Shown in pieces: positions 25,429-34,370 of a DNA stretch of 64,000 nt; positions within the stretch are counted from its first letter, which is position 1, and every line of letters starts with the position of its first letter. Under the pieces are notes generated by a model. The model was not told the DNA's origin. It saw only the letters and a program-made list of their open reading frames with translations, and did no database searches. The DNA is from Aequorivita viscosa (lineage in GTDB: Bacteria > Bacteroidota > Bacteroidia > Flavobacteriales > Flavobacteriaceae). The translations under genes were made by a program, and so were the position numbers. Location: assembly GCF_900106795.1 (NCBI RefSeq), contig NZ_FNNS01000017.1, positions 17,405 to 81,404 on the forward strand. Direction: 5' to 3'.

Positions 25429-25759
25429 CCCTATTAAATATTAGTATTTTAGAAAGTATTGTTCGAAAAACGATTGAAAAATTTCGGTTTTGATACTCAA
25501 CAGAATGAAAATGGATGGCATATTTAAGAAACTCCCAGAAAGTCTTTATCAACTTTGGTCTATAAGAAATCATAGAGTTTCAATCGGACAACCATGAGTT
25601 TTAAAGAGATTATACTATTTAAATAATTATGATTGAAAATGTGTATCATTACCACGGCAAAATATCGAAAAATAAAAGGCTCGACCGCCGGGCTAAGCAT
25701 TCTATTAATCATTACACTCCTATCAAATTAGTTGATAATTACAAATAGCTTTTACCTGT
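25429..25759. other. Intergenic stretch, no convincing gene
   Basis: Only short frames are present. One of them reads LKNFGFDTQQNENGWHI before a stop near 25525, which might be the end of a decayed gene. I see nothing else. Confidence 0.4.
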
Positions 25760-26248
25760 ATGAAAAAAATTTACATTGAGTTAAAATGGGCAATTATTTT
25801 CAGCATCACCTTATTGTGCTGGATTTTGTTTGAAAAAACAATGGAGTGGGACAGCGAAGACTTTGAAAGTTTTTGGTGGTTAACCATTCTTTTTCTGCCT
25901 TTCGCTATTTTAATGTTCTTATTAGCATTACGCGAAAAAAGAAGAAGGGTTTTTGGAGGAGAAATGACTTGGCTTCAAGGCTTTACTTCGGGTTTAATTA
26001 TTAGTGTTTTTGTGGCGCTACTCTCTCCCCTAACTGAATATGTTGCCTATAACTTTTTTACACCAGATAATTTTAATTCCATAGCAGAGTCCTCTGTTAC
26101 CAACGATTTAATGAGTCGAACTAAAATGAACGACCTTTTAAAAATAAATAACTATCGTTGGCAGTCGGCATTTGGCCTTTTCGGGTTTGGAGTTTTAATT
26201 TCGATGATAGCTGCCATTTTTGTCAGAAGAAAATATGAAGCGGAATAG
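25760..26248 (+). CDS. Second DUF4199 domain membrane protein
   Basis: A 162-residue protein with membrane helices at about 10-24, 38-56, 73-93 and 132-152. The arrangement, with WLQGFTSGLIISVFVALLSP in the third helix and a soluble loop before the fourth, matches DUF4199, like the gene at 12976-13506, although the two differ strongly. Function is unknown. The paralogy is by layout and not by close sequence. Confidence 0.82.
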   Translation: MKKIYIELKWAIIFSITLLCWILFEKTMEWDSEDFESFWWLTILFLPFAILMFLLALREKRRRVFGGEMTWLQGFTSGLIISVFVALLSPLTEYVAYNFFTPDNFNSIAESSVTNDLMSRTKMNDLLKINNYRWQSAFGLFGFGVLISMIAAIFVRRKYEAE

Positions 26249-26497
26249 ATTCATTTAAAACAAAAACGTCTTATTACTGCTCTCATTTATTTAAAAAAGT
26301 TATTTGAAATTTTAATTTTAACATCAAAAAAAATACAATATTGGATTCGTAATAAACCAATCAATTTGGCTCTTAGCTTTTAGGAAAAACTAACAAATGC
26401 AAGTTTGAGGTATAGACTCACTATCTTTTCAGGTAAAGCCTTTTGTTTAAAGGCTTCACAACTTTAAATTTTAATAAATATTTGAATTTTAGAATTT

Positions 26498-26525
26498 TTG
26501 AATACCAAATTTTATACTAACTTTG
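26498..26525 (+). promoter_or_regulatory. Promoter for DUF2383-like gene
   Basis: TTG (26498-26500), 17 bases, then TAACTTTG (26518-26525), a full TTG-N17-TAnnTTTG. It ends only 10 bases before the ATG at 26536, so the in-frame ATG at 26542 may be the true start. Confidence 0.7.
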
Positions 26526-26535
26526 ACGAAATTAA

Positions 26536-27099
26536 ATGGTTATGAAAAAGAAATACGCTGATTTTGATAAATTAAACCGTTTGTTAGTAGCCTGTTTTGA
26601 AGCAGAGAAATTATACTACAACGCTGCTCAAGATGCGCAAACTACACCCCTTAAAAGGTTTTTGAATTATATGGCTGTTGAACGAAATAGAATGAGCCAT
26701 GATATTTCAAACGAACTTCACTCCCGCGACATTGAACCCCTCAAACAAGATTCCGATAAAGGAAACTTAGAGCGTTCTTGGATGGAGATTAAAGAAGCAC
26801 TAGAGCACTTTGATGCCAAAGCTATTATTGACTCGTGCATTAGCCGAGACCGCAATAATATTAAACGCTACGAGGAGCTTCTAGAGCGACGCGAGTTGCC
26901 CGACAATGTTCTTGAAATTCTTGAAAAGCATAAATTTCAATTGCAGTGGTATATCAAGCAAGCCATTCAGCACACTAAACAGAGTCCTTTTAAAGAACCT
27001 GTTGAAGAAAAAGAAGTGGCTGTAGATAAAAAAGAATCAACCGAAAAACCACCTGAGGAAAATCAAGGAGGAAAGGTTATAAATCTAAAAGCTATTTAA
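26536..27099 (+). CDS. DUF2383/PA2169-like four-helix-bundle protein
   Basis: A 187-residue helical protein. The first 130 residues (LNRLLVACFEAEKLYYNAAQ, ERNRMSHDISNELHSRDIE, ALEHFDAKAIIDSCISRDRNNI, LEKHKFQLQWYIKQAIQ) form the ferritin-like bundle of the DUF2383 family, found in stress-induced proteins. A charged Glu/Lys tail follows. Function is unknown. The proximity of the -7 element makes ATG 26542 at least as likely as 26536. Confidence 0.8.
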   Translation: MVMKKKYADFDKLNRLLVACFEAEKLYYNAAQDAQTTPLKRFLNYMAVERNRMSHDISNELHSRDIEPLKQDSDKGNLERSWMEIKEALEHFDAKAIIDSCISRDRNNIKRYEELLERRELPDNVLEILEKHKFQLQWYIKQAIQHTKQSPFKEPVEEKEVAVDKKESTEKPPEENQGGKVINLKAI

Positions 27100-27104
27100 A
27101 TTAT

Positions 27105-27126
27105 AAAGCCCCAGAACTGGGGCTTT
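27105..27126. terminator. Terminator between DUF2383 gene and ohr
   Basis: A 10-bp inverted repeat pairs AAAGCCCCAG and CTGGGGCTTT and sits between two convergent genes. Confidence 0.75.
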
Positions 27127-27149
27127 GTTAATATTTATAACGCTTTTGA

Positions 27150-27578
27150 CTATTCGTCTAATAAAAGATTTAACGTAACAGTAATGTTATCGCGTGTAGC
27201 ACGAGAGTACGGACAAACTTCGTGAGCTTCGTTCACTAACTTCTCTCCTGTTTCAACATCTACTCCAGGAATGAAACAATCTAAAACCGCTCGTAATTGA
27301 AGGTTACCTTCTTTTGTTTTTCCAAGTTCAATATTTGCGGTAACGCTTATTTCATCGCCAACTTCTATTTTATTGTTTTTAGCTACTAATTGAATAGCGC
27401 CTCCAAAACAAGCAGCATACGCGCATCCAAATAATTGTTCTGGATTGGTGCCATTTCCACCTTCACCACCCAAACCTTTAGGTGTTGAAAGTTCTAAATC
27501 AATTTTTCCATCATCAGTAGATACGTGTCCTTTTCTGCCACCTACGGCTGTTGAAGAAGCTTCATACAAGGTTTTCAT
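27150..27578 (-). CDS. ohr: Organic hydroperoxide resistance protein (Ohr)
   Basis: A 142-residue thiol peroxidase of the Ohr/OsmC family. It reduces organic hydroperoxides using lipoyl groups. The two catalytic cysteines are present: Cys52 in LFGCAYAACFGGA and Cys122 in EVCPYSRATRDN, with the Ohr-type spacing. The N-terminus MKTLYEASSTAVGGRKGHV is typical. No adjacent ohrR regulator is seen. A DUF2383 stress-type gene is convergent to it. Confidence 0.93.
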   Translation of the reverse strand: MKTLYEASSTAVGGRKGHVSTDDGKIDLELSTPKGLGGEGGNGTNPEQLFGCAYAACFGGAIQLVAKNNKIEVGDEISVTANIELGKTKEGNLQLRAVLDCFIPGVDVETGEKLVNEAHEVCPYSRATRDNITVTLNLLLDE

Positions 27579-27648
27579 TTTTTATTTCTTTTAAAATTAT
27601 TAACTTCCAAGATACTACCTTCGCATCGTTTAAGAAAAAACATATTCA

Positions 27649-27656
27649 TAAATTTG
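27649..27656 (+). promoter_or_regulatory. meaB promoter -7 element
   Basis: TAAATTTG matches TAnnTTTG and ends 15 bases before the GTG start at 27672, which it supports. Confidence 0.6.
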
Positions 27657-27671
27657 TGCTAAATTCACTCC

Positions 27672-28757
27672 GTGGAAGAGAAAAAACAAAATACAGACGC
27701 ATTACAAGAAAAAGCAGGAATTTCCCAGCCTCCCACTTTAAATTTAGAAATGGCAGCAAGACTCCGAGCAAGTCGAAATAAAGCTCCGTCAGTTTCTGAA
27801 TTAGTGGAAGGCATCCTAGCACAAGACCAAGTAGCTTTAAGCCGAGCCATTACTACTATAGAAAGCACAGCTTTAAAGCATCAACAGCAAGCTAAGGAAA
27901 TTATTGAAAAATGCCTGCCACACGCAAATAAATCAATACGCATTGGCATTACGGGTGTTCCTGGTGTTGGCAAAAGCACATTTATAGAAAGCTTTGGAAA
28001 GTTGTTGATTTCTGAAGGAAAACGAGTTGCAGCCTTAACGGTAGATCCAAGTAGCAGCATAAGCAAAGGGAGTATTCTTGGTGATAAAACCAGAATGGAA
28101 GAATTGGTTAAGGAAAAAAACGCTTTTATCCGTCCTTCGGCTAGTGGAGATACTTTAGGCGGCGTTGCACGAAAAACACGGGAAACGATTATACTTTGTG
28201 AAGCAGCTGGTTTTGATGTAATTCTTATTGAAACAGTTGGCGTGGGGCAAAGTGAAACCACCGTCCACTCCATGTCAGATTTCTTTTTATTGCTGAAACT
28301 TGCAGGTGCTGGCGATGAACTTCAAGGAATTAAACGTGGAATAATGGAAATGGCAGATTCCATCATCATTAACAAAGCAGACGGAGATAATTTAAAAGCT
28401 GCGAAAATGGCTAAAAATGAATTTAGTCGCGCCCTACACCTCTATCCTCCCAAAGAAAATGGTTGGGCGCCCAAAACATTGTTGGCCAGTGCGCTTAACA
28501 ACGATGGAATGGATAAAATTTGGAGTGTTGTACTTCAATACTTCGAAACAGTTAAAGCCAATCACTACTTCGAACATAAAAGAAAGGAACAAAATAAATT
28601 TTGGTTAATGCAGACTATTGAAAGTCGATTGAAAAGTGAATTTTATGCTAACCCAGCTGTTAAAAAAGAATTAGAAATCCAATTAAAGGCTATAGATGAA
28701 AACAGAACCACGCCTTTTGAAGCGGCAGAAAAGTTATTATTGATGAAAGCCAATTAG
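27672..28757 (+). CDS. meaB: MeaB, methylmalonyl-CoA mutase-associated GTPase
   Basis: A G3E-family GTPase that loads and protects the adenosylcobalamin of methylmalonyl-CoA mutase. Walker A is GVPGVGKST (95-103), followed by VDPSSSISKGSILGDKTRM, the metal/switch segment IRPSASGDTLGG, Walker B-like VILIETVGVGQSE and the guanine motif NKADGDN. The protein is 361 residues. Translation starts at GTG 27672. No mutase genes are in the window. Confidence 0.95.
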   Translation: MEEKKQNTDALQEKAGISQPPTLNLEMAARLRASRNKAPSVSELVEGILAQDQVALSRAITTIESTALKHQQQAKEIIEKCLPHANKSIRIGITGVPGVGKSTFIESFGKLLISEGKRVAALTVDPSSSISKGSILGDKTRMEELVKEKNAFIRPSASGDTLGGVARKTRETIILCEAAGFDVILIETVGVGQSETTVHSMSDFFLLLKLAGAGDELQGIKRGIMEMADSIIINKADGDNLKAAKMAKNEFSRALHLYPPKENGWAPKTLLASALNNDGMDKIWSVVLQYFETVKANHYFEHKRKEQNKFWLMQTIESRLKSEFYANPAVKKELEIQLKAIDENRTTPFEAAEKLLLMKAN

Positions 28758-28782
28758 TTATATTCACAATTTAAGAAATCTA

Positions 28783-29670
28783 TTAAGGAATACACACTTT
28801 CAAATTTTCTGGACGGATCGAGATTTCAATTCTAGATCCTTTCAGAATAAAAGACTCTCCATCTTTTTGAGCCTTTAGGATTGTATTATCATCACTTTTA
28901 ATAAGCAATGATTTCACCTGCCTAAACTTAACTTCCTTCAACCAATGGTGTTTTTTAAAAAGGAACAAAATGGTGAAGAACAACAGTTTAAAATAAGAAA
29001 GCTGAGGCACGATAATCAAATCTAAAAGGCCATCTTGTAAAGAGGCACGGGGTGTTAAACTCATTTTATACCCCATTTCGTTTGAGTTTGAAACAAAAAG
29101 TAAAAAAGGTGAAATAAACTCTGTTGTGCCGTCATAGGTAAGTTCCACCACATTATTATAGTGATAGTTCTTTAAAGTTCGAAATGAAGATTGCACATAA
29201 CTAAACAATTGCCGAGCCTTATTTTCTTCATAATCTGAAATAACGTGGGCATCAAAACCAACGCCCGAATTACTAAAAAAAGGACTGCCATTAATACTTC
29301 CGGTATCTATTGAAGTTATATTCTGATTTTTAATAATGTTTAAGCCCTTTTTCTTATTCTTCGGTATTTTCAGGTTAGAAGCTAAGCCGTTGCCCGATCC
29401 CATGGGCAAGATTCCTAAAACAACAGAGGTGTTCAATAAACAAGAAGCAACTTCGCTAATTGTACCATCACCACCACAGGCCACAATAATTTTCGCGCCC
29501 TCTTCAATTGAAGTTTTAGTTAAGGCTATCGCGTGACCTGCATATTCAGTTTTTTTTATGCAAGTTGAATAATTTGATTTTGGAAAATAACGGCTTACTA
29601 AATCAGGAGAAAGTTCATTTTTACCTTTACCTGAAATGGGATTTACAATGAAGTGAATAGTAACCCTCAC
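28783..29670 (-). CDS. Diacylglycerol/sphingosine kinase family lipid kinase (YegS-like)
   Basis: A 295-residue lipid kinase. The opening VTIHFIVNPISGKGKN and the nucleotide-binding segment IIVACGGDGTISEV define the DAGK catalytic fold, with LPMGSGNGLASNL following. The C-terminal beta-sandwich includes SLTPRASLQDGLLDLIIVPQ. It probably phosphorylates a membrane lipid at the cytoplasmic face. The specific lipid is not known. It shares the strand with the phosphatase/sulfatase pair upstream. Confidence 0.9.
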   Translation of the reverse strand: MRVTIHFIVNPISGKGKNELSPDLVSRYFPKSNYSTCIKKTEYAGHAIALTKTSIEEGAKIIVACGGDGTISEVASCLLNTSVVLGILPMGSGNGLASNLKIPKNKKKGLNIIKNQNITSIDTGSINGSPFFSNSGVGFDAHVISDYEENKARQLFSYVQSSFRTLKNYHYNNVVELTYDGTTEFISPFLLFVSNSNEMGYKMSLTPRASLQDGLLDLIIVPQLSYFKLLFFTILFLFKKHHWLKEVKFRQVKSLLIKSDDNTILKAQKDGESFILKGSRIEISIRPENLKVCIP

Positions 29671-29837
29671 GTTTTAAAATTTAAAATTCCCTTCCTGTGC
29701 ACCAACTCACATTCCAGTTATTCAGCAATAAAATTGATCTGAAAAAAATAATCAATTACAAAAAGAACAGTTAGGCTGCGAGTAAAATAACACGTTTTGG
29801 GTAATAAAAGCAGTAAGGAAAAAGAATTTGGTCTTTT

Positions 29838-30440
29838 CTAAAGTGATTTCCCTGTAGCCGATGGTTTGTTTTCAGGACCAATTCTTCTTCTTTCGTAGCT
29901 CTTCACGTACTCCCCTTTTTTCGTGCCATTGTCAAAATTGCCAAATTTCACGATAAAACGACTATTTTTTCGAGCTTCCTCATTGTCCATATCTTCATAT
30001 TCCATACGGTAAATTGCAGAAAACAATACCGCGCGTCCTTCTCCATGATGACAATGAATTAACACTGGATAATTTAAACTGTCGTCCATTACCTCTAAAA
30101 ATCGATCTACCGTTTCATCTTCTGGAATTTGCTCTGAGCCAATGTTGTAGTAATTAACTCCAGGAAGTCCTTCAATAACTCTTTTTTCAGCCAATAGTTC
30201 TTCAGGAATTTCAGGATTGTTTACCAAATCATCGGTCCCTGGAAATCGAAGATCGATTACACTTTTAATGTTATATTCTTCAATATACCCTGGTAATTCA
30301 TCGGGTGGAATAACTCCAGATTTGTAAACTTTCCCTTCGGTTACTGGTTTAAAATTGTGGTTAATGTTTGTGTCATACACATATTTTCCAACAGCTATAA
30401 GCACTATAGCTGCAAAAGCAATTAATAATATCTTTTTCAT
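29838..30440 (-). CDS. Membrane-anchored dual-specificity/tyrosine phosphatase (TpbA-like)
   Basis: A 200-residue protein with an N-terminal membrane helix or signal anchor (residues 2-21) and a phosphatase domain. The active-site loop HCHHGEGR has the CX5R motif with Cys130 and Arg136, and an Asp-containing general acid segment lies upstream (SVIDLRFPG). This resembles TpbA-like periplasmic phosphatases. The gene begins 20 bases after the LTA-synthase-like gene stops, so they form an operon. Confidence 0.85.
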   Translation of the reverse strand: MKKILLIAFAAIVLIAVGKYVYDTNINHNFKPVTEGKVYKSGVIPPDELPGYIEEYNIKSVIDLRFPGTDDLVNNPEIPEELLAEKRVIEGLPGVNYYNIGSEQIPEDETVDRFLEVMDDSLNYPVLIHCHHGEGRAVLFSAIYRMEYEDMDNEEARKNSRFIVKFGNFDNGTKKGEYVKSYERRRIGPENKPSATGKSL

Positions 30441-30460
30441 TTTTGTTGATTTTTAAAACG

Positions 30461-32383
30461 TTATAATTCTTTATCGATGATTCGTTCGTAATAATCCTGA
30501 AGAAATGCCTTACAAACCAATTCCAATTCATCCATTTCAGCATTCCTATTAGCAATTAGGTTATTCTGAAGTCCTTTATCTTGAATATCATAAAAACCAA
30601 TAGCTCTTTCGCCGTTAAATATACAAATATAATTTCCTCTTTGAAGTTGGTAGTATTCCGTTCCATTAATTACAAACGGTTCTATGTCGTTATCCCCTAT
30701 CAAACTTCGGCCCCAGCTTCTAAAAGGTTTATCGTAACCAACAAGATCGAGCAACGTTGGATAGATGTCTATTTGCTGTGCAAGCTCCCTGTTATCGCCC
30801 TCAAAACTGCCATCGGGTTTGTAAAAAAGTATAGGAACAGCATTTCTATTAATCACTTTTCCGTAGAAATCTTTAAAATGAATCTGATTTCCGTGATCTG
30901 CCGTAATTACAAAAATGGTGTTTTCAAACCACGGTTCTTTCTTTGCGGCTTCAAAGAATTTTTTAAACGCATAATCCGTATATCCTACTGTTTGGTGCAT
31001 AGGAACATATCCTTTTGGAAATTTCCCTTCAAATTCTTTCGGAATTATATAGGGTTCGTGTGACGAAACAGTGAAAATAGTGCTAAAAAACGGCTGCTTT
31101 TTTTCACTCAAAGTAGTCTTCATATATTGAAAGAAAGGCTCATCCCAAATACCCCAAGAGCCATCAAAATCGTCGTCATTATTATATTCTGTTTTTCCGT
31201 AATAATGTTGAAAACCAAGGATGTTTCCGAAGCCTAAAAAACCCATCGACCCGTTTGGTGCGCCGTGAAAGAAAGACGTGTCATACCCCAATTCGTCCAA
31301 TGTGGATACCAAGGATTGTATATCTTGTTTTGAATAAGAAGATGAAGTAAAAGCATTTTTAAATGAAGGAATTCCAGCTAAAATTGAAGACATTCCGTGG
31401 ATAGACTTACTTCCATTGGCATACGCATTTGAAAAAATTAAACTGTGCTGTGCCAACGAGTCCAAAAACGGCGTAAAGCTTTCATAATTAGGGATATTTG
31501 AATGCTTATTAAATGCGCCCCAATATTCCCTACCATAACTTTCCGTGATAAATAAAACGATGTTAGGGGTGGTTTTTGGATTGTTTGAATACTGTTTAAT
31601 TGGCTTAAAGTACTTCTCGATAGTTTCATCTGAAATACCAAATGGCATTTTCTTAAACGAATTGGAATTAAATGTTCTAATAAATGCAAAAGGTGTGTTT
31701 AGAACAATATCAGAATGTTCTATTCTCGTTACGTGCCTACTCGCATCAAGCATATTAATAGGCCGCGTGCTTTTTTTGAAATCCCCTCCCCGAATTCCAC
31801 CAACAATTAAGGTACCGATGACAACAAAACCTATTAAGGACGAAAGCAAATAGGGAATTTTGCGAATAGGACGAATTATATGCCTTACCCTGACTTTCTT
31901 ATACAGATAAATCCAGAGTGCAGCCACGATAATAAACAATAGGTAAACGTGCCAATAGGACACAAGAAACCTAAAAAACATACTAAAACCGTTAGACTCG
32001 TGTTTTAAAAGGTCCCAAACTACAATTGTGGTTCGTGTAAAGGTGTATTTATAGTAGATAAAATCAACAAAATTTAGCGCATAGCCAATTAAGTTGAATG
32101 TGAAATAGACATAAAAAAGCAACTTTTGATACCCTCTATTTGTATTGATAAAAAGCGGGAGGATCGAAAGTAGAATGAAGAGCAGGTTTAGGTATAGAAT
32201 TGCCGCAGTATCGAATATCAATCCGTAATACGACAAACTAAAAAATTCGCCTACGCTCTCAACATTTAGCACACTTTTGTTGTACAAAAAGAAGAGAAAT
32301 CTAGCTACAAAGTAAAACACATAGGCTAGAAACAACCTATATAGTAATACCGCATATTCATTGGTTCTAAAAAAACTTCGCAT
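30461..32383 (-). CDS. LTA-synthase-like membrane sulfatase/phosphotransferase
   Basis: A protein with about five membrane helices in its first 210 residues, then an extracytoplasmic sulfatase/alkaline-phosphatase fold (NIVLFITESYGREYW, VITADHGNQIHFKDFYGK, NAVPILFYKP). Such enzymes move phosphoglycerol or phosphoethanolamine groups to envelope glycans or lipids. The nucleophile region is NGSKSIHGMSS, where LtaS-type enzymes usually have Thr, so Ser may serve here. ATG 32383 is preferred (640 residues). A GTG 18 bases upstream at 32401 is possible. The downstream gene is the TpbA-like phosphatase. Confidence 0.87.
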   Translation of the reverse strand: MRSFFRTNEYAVLLYRLFLAYVFYFVARFLFFLYNKSVLNVESVGEFFSLSYYGLIFDTAAILYLNLLFILLSILPLFINTNRGYQKLLFYVYFTFNLIGYALNFVDFIYYKYTFTRTTIVVWDLLKHESNGFSMFFRFLVSYWHVYLLFIIVAALWIYLYKKVRVRHIIRPIRKIPYLLSSLIGFVVIGTLIVGGIRGGDFKKSTRPINMLDASRHVTRIEHSDIVLNTPFAFIRTFNSNSFKKMPFGISDETIEKYFKPIKQYSNNPKTTPNIVLFITESYGREYWGAFNKHSNIPNYESFTPFLDSLAQHSLIFSNAYANGSKSIHGMSSILAGIPSFKNAFTSSSYSKQDIQSLVSTLDELGYDTSFFHGAPNGSMGFLGFGNILGFQHYYGKTEYNNDDDFDGSWGIWDEPFFQYMKTTLSEKKQPFFSTIFTVSSHEPYIIPKEFEGKFPKGYVPMHQTVGYTDYAFKKFFEAAKKEPWFENTIFVITADHGNQIHFKDFYGKVINRNAVPILFYKPDGSFEGDNRELAQQIDIYPTLLDLVGYDKPFRSWGRSLIGDNDIEPFVINGTEYYQLQRGNYICIFNGERAIGFYDIQDKGLQNNLIANRNAEMDELELVCKAFLQDYYERIIDKEL

Positions 32384-32600
32384 TGTTGATTTTGAAGGCA
32401 CAAGTATAAAAATTATTCTATAGTATTCGGTTGTCTAATGGCTCTTTTTTCAAAAAATCAGCAATAAACCAAGTTTAGAAATGTCTTATATATTCGGTAA
32501 GGAATATAATCAAATATAACTAGTCAAACCAATAAACTCAATACCAGTTAGACATTTAAACCTCAACCTTTGACTTCTTCAACTTCTAAGCTAAAAAAAT

Positions 32601-32608
32601 TACATTTG
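32601..32608 (+). promoter_or_regulatory. Promoter -7 element for the GT2 gene at 32630
   Basis: TACATTTG matches TAnnTTTG and ends 21 bases before the ATG. Confidence 0.55.
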
Positions 32609-32629
32609 TAAATTCCATAACAACCACAA

Positions 32630-33340
32630 ATGCCCGAATTAACAATTATCATTCCAGTTTACAACGAAGCGGAAAATTTACTTCGAGTGGAAAAGGCATT
32701 GGTGGAATACCGCGCGATAGCAACTAAAACGACTGCTTTTTTATTTGTTAACGATGGTTCTACAGATAAAAGTGAAAAGTTAATTTCAGAAATCTGCGAG
32801 CACAATATCGATTTTCATTTTATTTCGTTTACAAAAAACTACGGACTCAGCGCAGCGTTAAAAGCGGGGTTTGATTGGGTTGAAAGCCCATTGCTAGGAT
32901 ATATAGATAGCGATTTGCAAACTACTCCTGAAGATTTCAACCTCCTTCTTGAATATATAGATGAATACGATTTGGTTACAGGCGTACGAACTGGTCGAAA
33001 AGACGACTTTGTAAAAAACGTTTCATCCAAGGTAGCTAATGGAATCCGCCGACTTTTCACACAAGACGGAATGCAAGACACGGGATGTCCTTTAAAAGTT
33101 ATCAAGACCGATTATGCAAAGCGAATTCCAATGTTTAATGGACTTCATAGATTTTTACCCGCAATGATTTTATTGCAAAAAGGCCATGTACATCAAATCC
33201 CTGTACGGCACTTTCCGAGAATAGGCGGTGAAGCAAAGTTTGGTGTGTGGAACAGAATTTTTGGTCCTTTGTCGGCTTGTTTCGCGTATTTGTGGATGCG
33301 ACGAAATTATATTCGATTTGAGGTGAAGAAAAATTCATAA
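32630..33340 (+). CDS. Soluble glycosyltransferase family 2
   Basis: A 236-residue GT-A enzyme without the C-terminal helices seen in the GT2 at 13514. It opens LTIIIPVYNEAENL, has VNDGSTDKSEKL and the metal-binding DSDLQTTPEDFN. The acceptor part is MQDTGCPLKVIKTDYAKRI, then MFNGLHRFLPAMILLQKGH. This pattern is close to polyprenyl-phosphate sugar transferases. The last helix region is short (FAYLWMRRN). It is convergent with the PAP2 gene. Confidence 0.9.
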   Translation: MPELTIIIPVYNEAENLLRVEKALVEYRAIATKTTAFLFVNDGSTDKSEKLISEICEHNIDFHFISFTKNYGLSAALKAGFDWVESPLLGYIDSDLQTTPEDFNLLLEYIDEYDLVTGVRTGRKDDFVKNVSSKVANGIRRLFTQDGMQDTGCPLKVIKTDYAKRIPMFNGLHRFLPAMILLQKGHVHQIPVRHFPRIGGEAKFGVWNRIFGPLSACFAYLWMRRNYIRFEVKKNS

Positions 33341-33360
33341 AGAGCCTCCCCTCGCTATAA

Positions 33361-33939
33361 TTAAGGCTTCATTTCAGGATTAAAACGTTGTTGTCCTTTC
33401 CGTTGTAATAAGTAAAACAGCCAACCTGTTAAACCTCCAAAAGCCATTCCTGACACTACATCTAACGGGTAGTGAACGCCTAGATAAATTCTGCTATACC
33501 CCGTAAGGATTGCCCATACAAGCAATATGAAAGGTAAATACTTATACCACTTTTGAAGGCTCAAACCTAAAAAAACAGCAGCCGCCATGGAACTAGCTGC
33601 ATGTGCCGAAAAATAACCGTATCTACCACAACCACTGGCTACAAAGCGCATATATTCTTTTAATTCTTCAACTTGGCAAGGTCTTGGTCTGCGAATTCCA
33701 TATTTAAAAAGACTGGAAATTTGATCGGTAGCAGTAATCATTAACGCCACACAAACAACTACAACCAAAGTCCCTTGTAAACCATAATTTCTATAGATAA
33801 GATAGAGTAGAAAAATATAAAGCGGAATTGAAGAAAACTTATGGGTAATAAACAACCACAAACCATCCCAAGGCTCACTGCCTAGATTGTTCAGAAAAAG
33901 AAATATTTCGGTGTCTAATTGTAGTAGTTGGTCAAGCAT
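33361..33939 (-). CDS. PAP2-family phosphatase (membrane phospholipid/undecaprenyl-type)
   Basis: A 192-residue integral membrane phosphatase with five to six helices. The three PAP2 motifs are present: KYGIRRPRPC (KxxxxxxRP), ASGCGRYGYFSAHAASS (PSGH-like, with S-A-H) and SRIYLGVHYPLDV (SRxxxxxHxxxD). It removes phosphate from lipid or isoprenoid pyrophosphates outside the cytoplasm. A neighbouring convergent GT2 gene suggests lipid-carrier recycling, but that is only context. Confidence 0.92.
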   Translation of the reverse strand: MLDQLLQLDTEIFLFLNNLGSEPWDGLWLFITHKFSSIPLYIFLLYLIYRNYGLQGTLVVVVCVALMITATDQISSLFKYGIRRPRPCQVEELKEYMRFVASGCGRYGYFSAHAASSMAAAVFLGLSLQKWYKYLPFILLVWAILTGYSRIYLGVHYPLDVVSGMAFGGLTGWLFYLLQRKGQQRFNPEMKP

Positions 33940-34031
33940 TCTCTTGAGTTCTATTTATAAATTTAGCTGCTGAGATTCGCCATGATTACACGAATTTATA
34001 AAAAACATTCAGGTATACACGCTAATTCAAA

Positions 34032-34262
34032 TTATTCCTCATCATACCGCGCAATCTCCCTGTCATAAAAATCATTCGCACCTTGAATTAAGCCTTCTGC
34101 TTCAGCTTCAAGTTCTTTTTGATCTTCTTTATCAAAATCTTCGAGCCATTCTACTTCATCATCTTCAAGATTGATAATAAATCTCGGGAATTCAGTATGT
34201 ATCACAAATATCGCCGTTGGGTAATCGCTGTTGTCGCCTAATAAGTATTTTGGGAAATCCAT
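34032..34262 (-). CDS. Small acidic conserved flavobacterial protein
   Basis: A 76-residue soluble acidic protein (MDFPKYLLGDNSDYPTAIFV...). The second half is dominated by Glu and Asp (EDDEVEWLEDFDKEDQKEL). I recall close relatives in many Flavobacteriaceae, mostly uncharacterised. Function is not known. Confidence 0.75.
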   Translation of the reverse strand: MDFPKYLLGDNSDYPTAIFVIHTEFPRFIINLEDDEVEWLEDFDKEDQKELEAEAEGLIQGANDFYDREIARYDEE

Positions 34263-34370
34263 TGTTTAAAAAGGTTATATGTTACTGGTTATTGAGTTAT
34301 TTCTAGCTATGAGTTCAGAGTTATGAATCTTGTGTATCTAGTCTCTATTCTTTGATTTATTCTTTCTTGT

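Noticed and set aside
30581..31063. A 160-residue plus-strand gene inside the LTA-synthase-like gene
   Set aside because: Antisense shadow of a conserved sulfatase fold.
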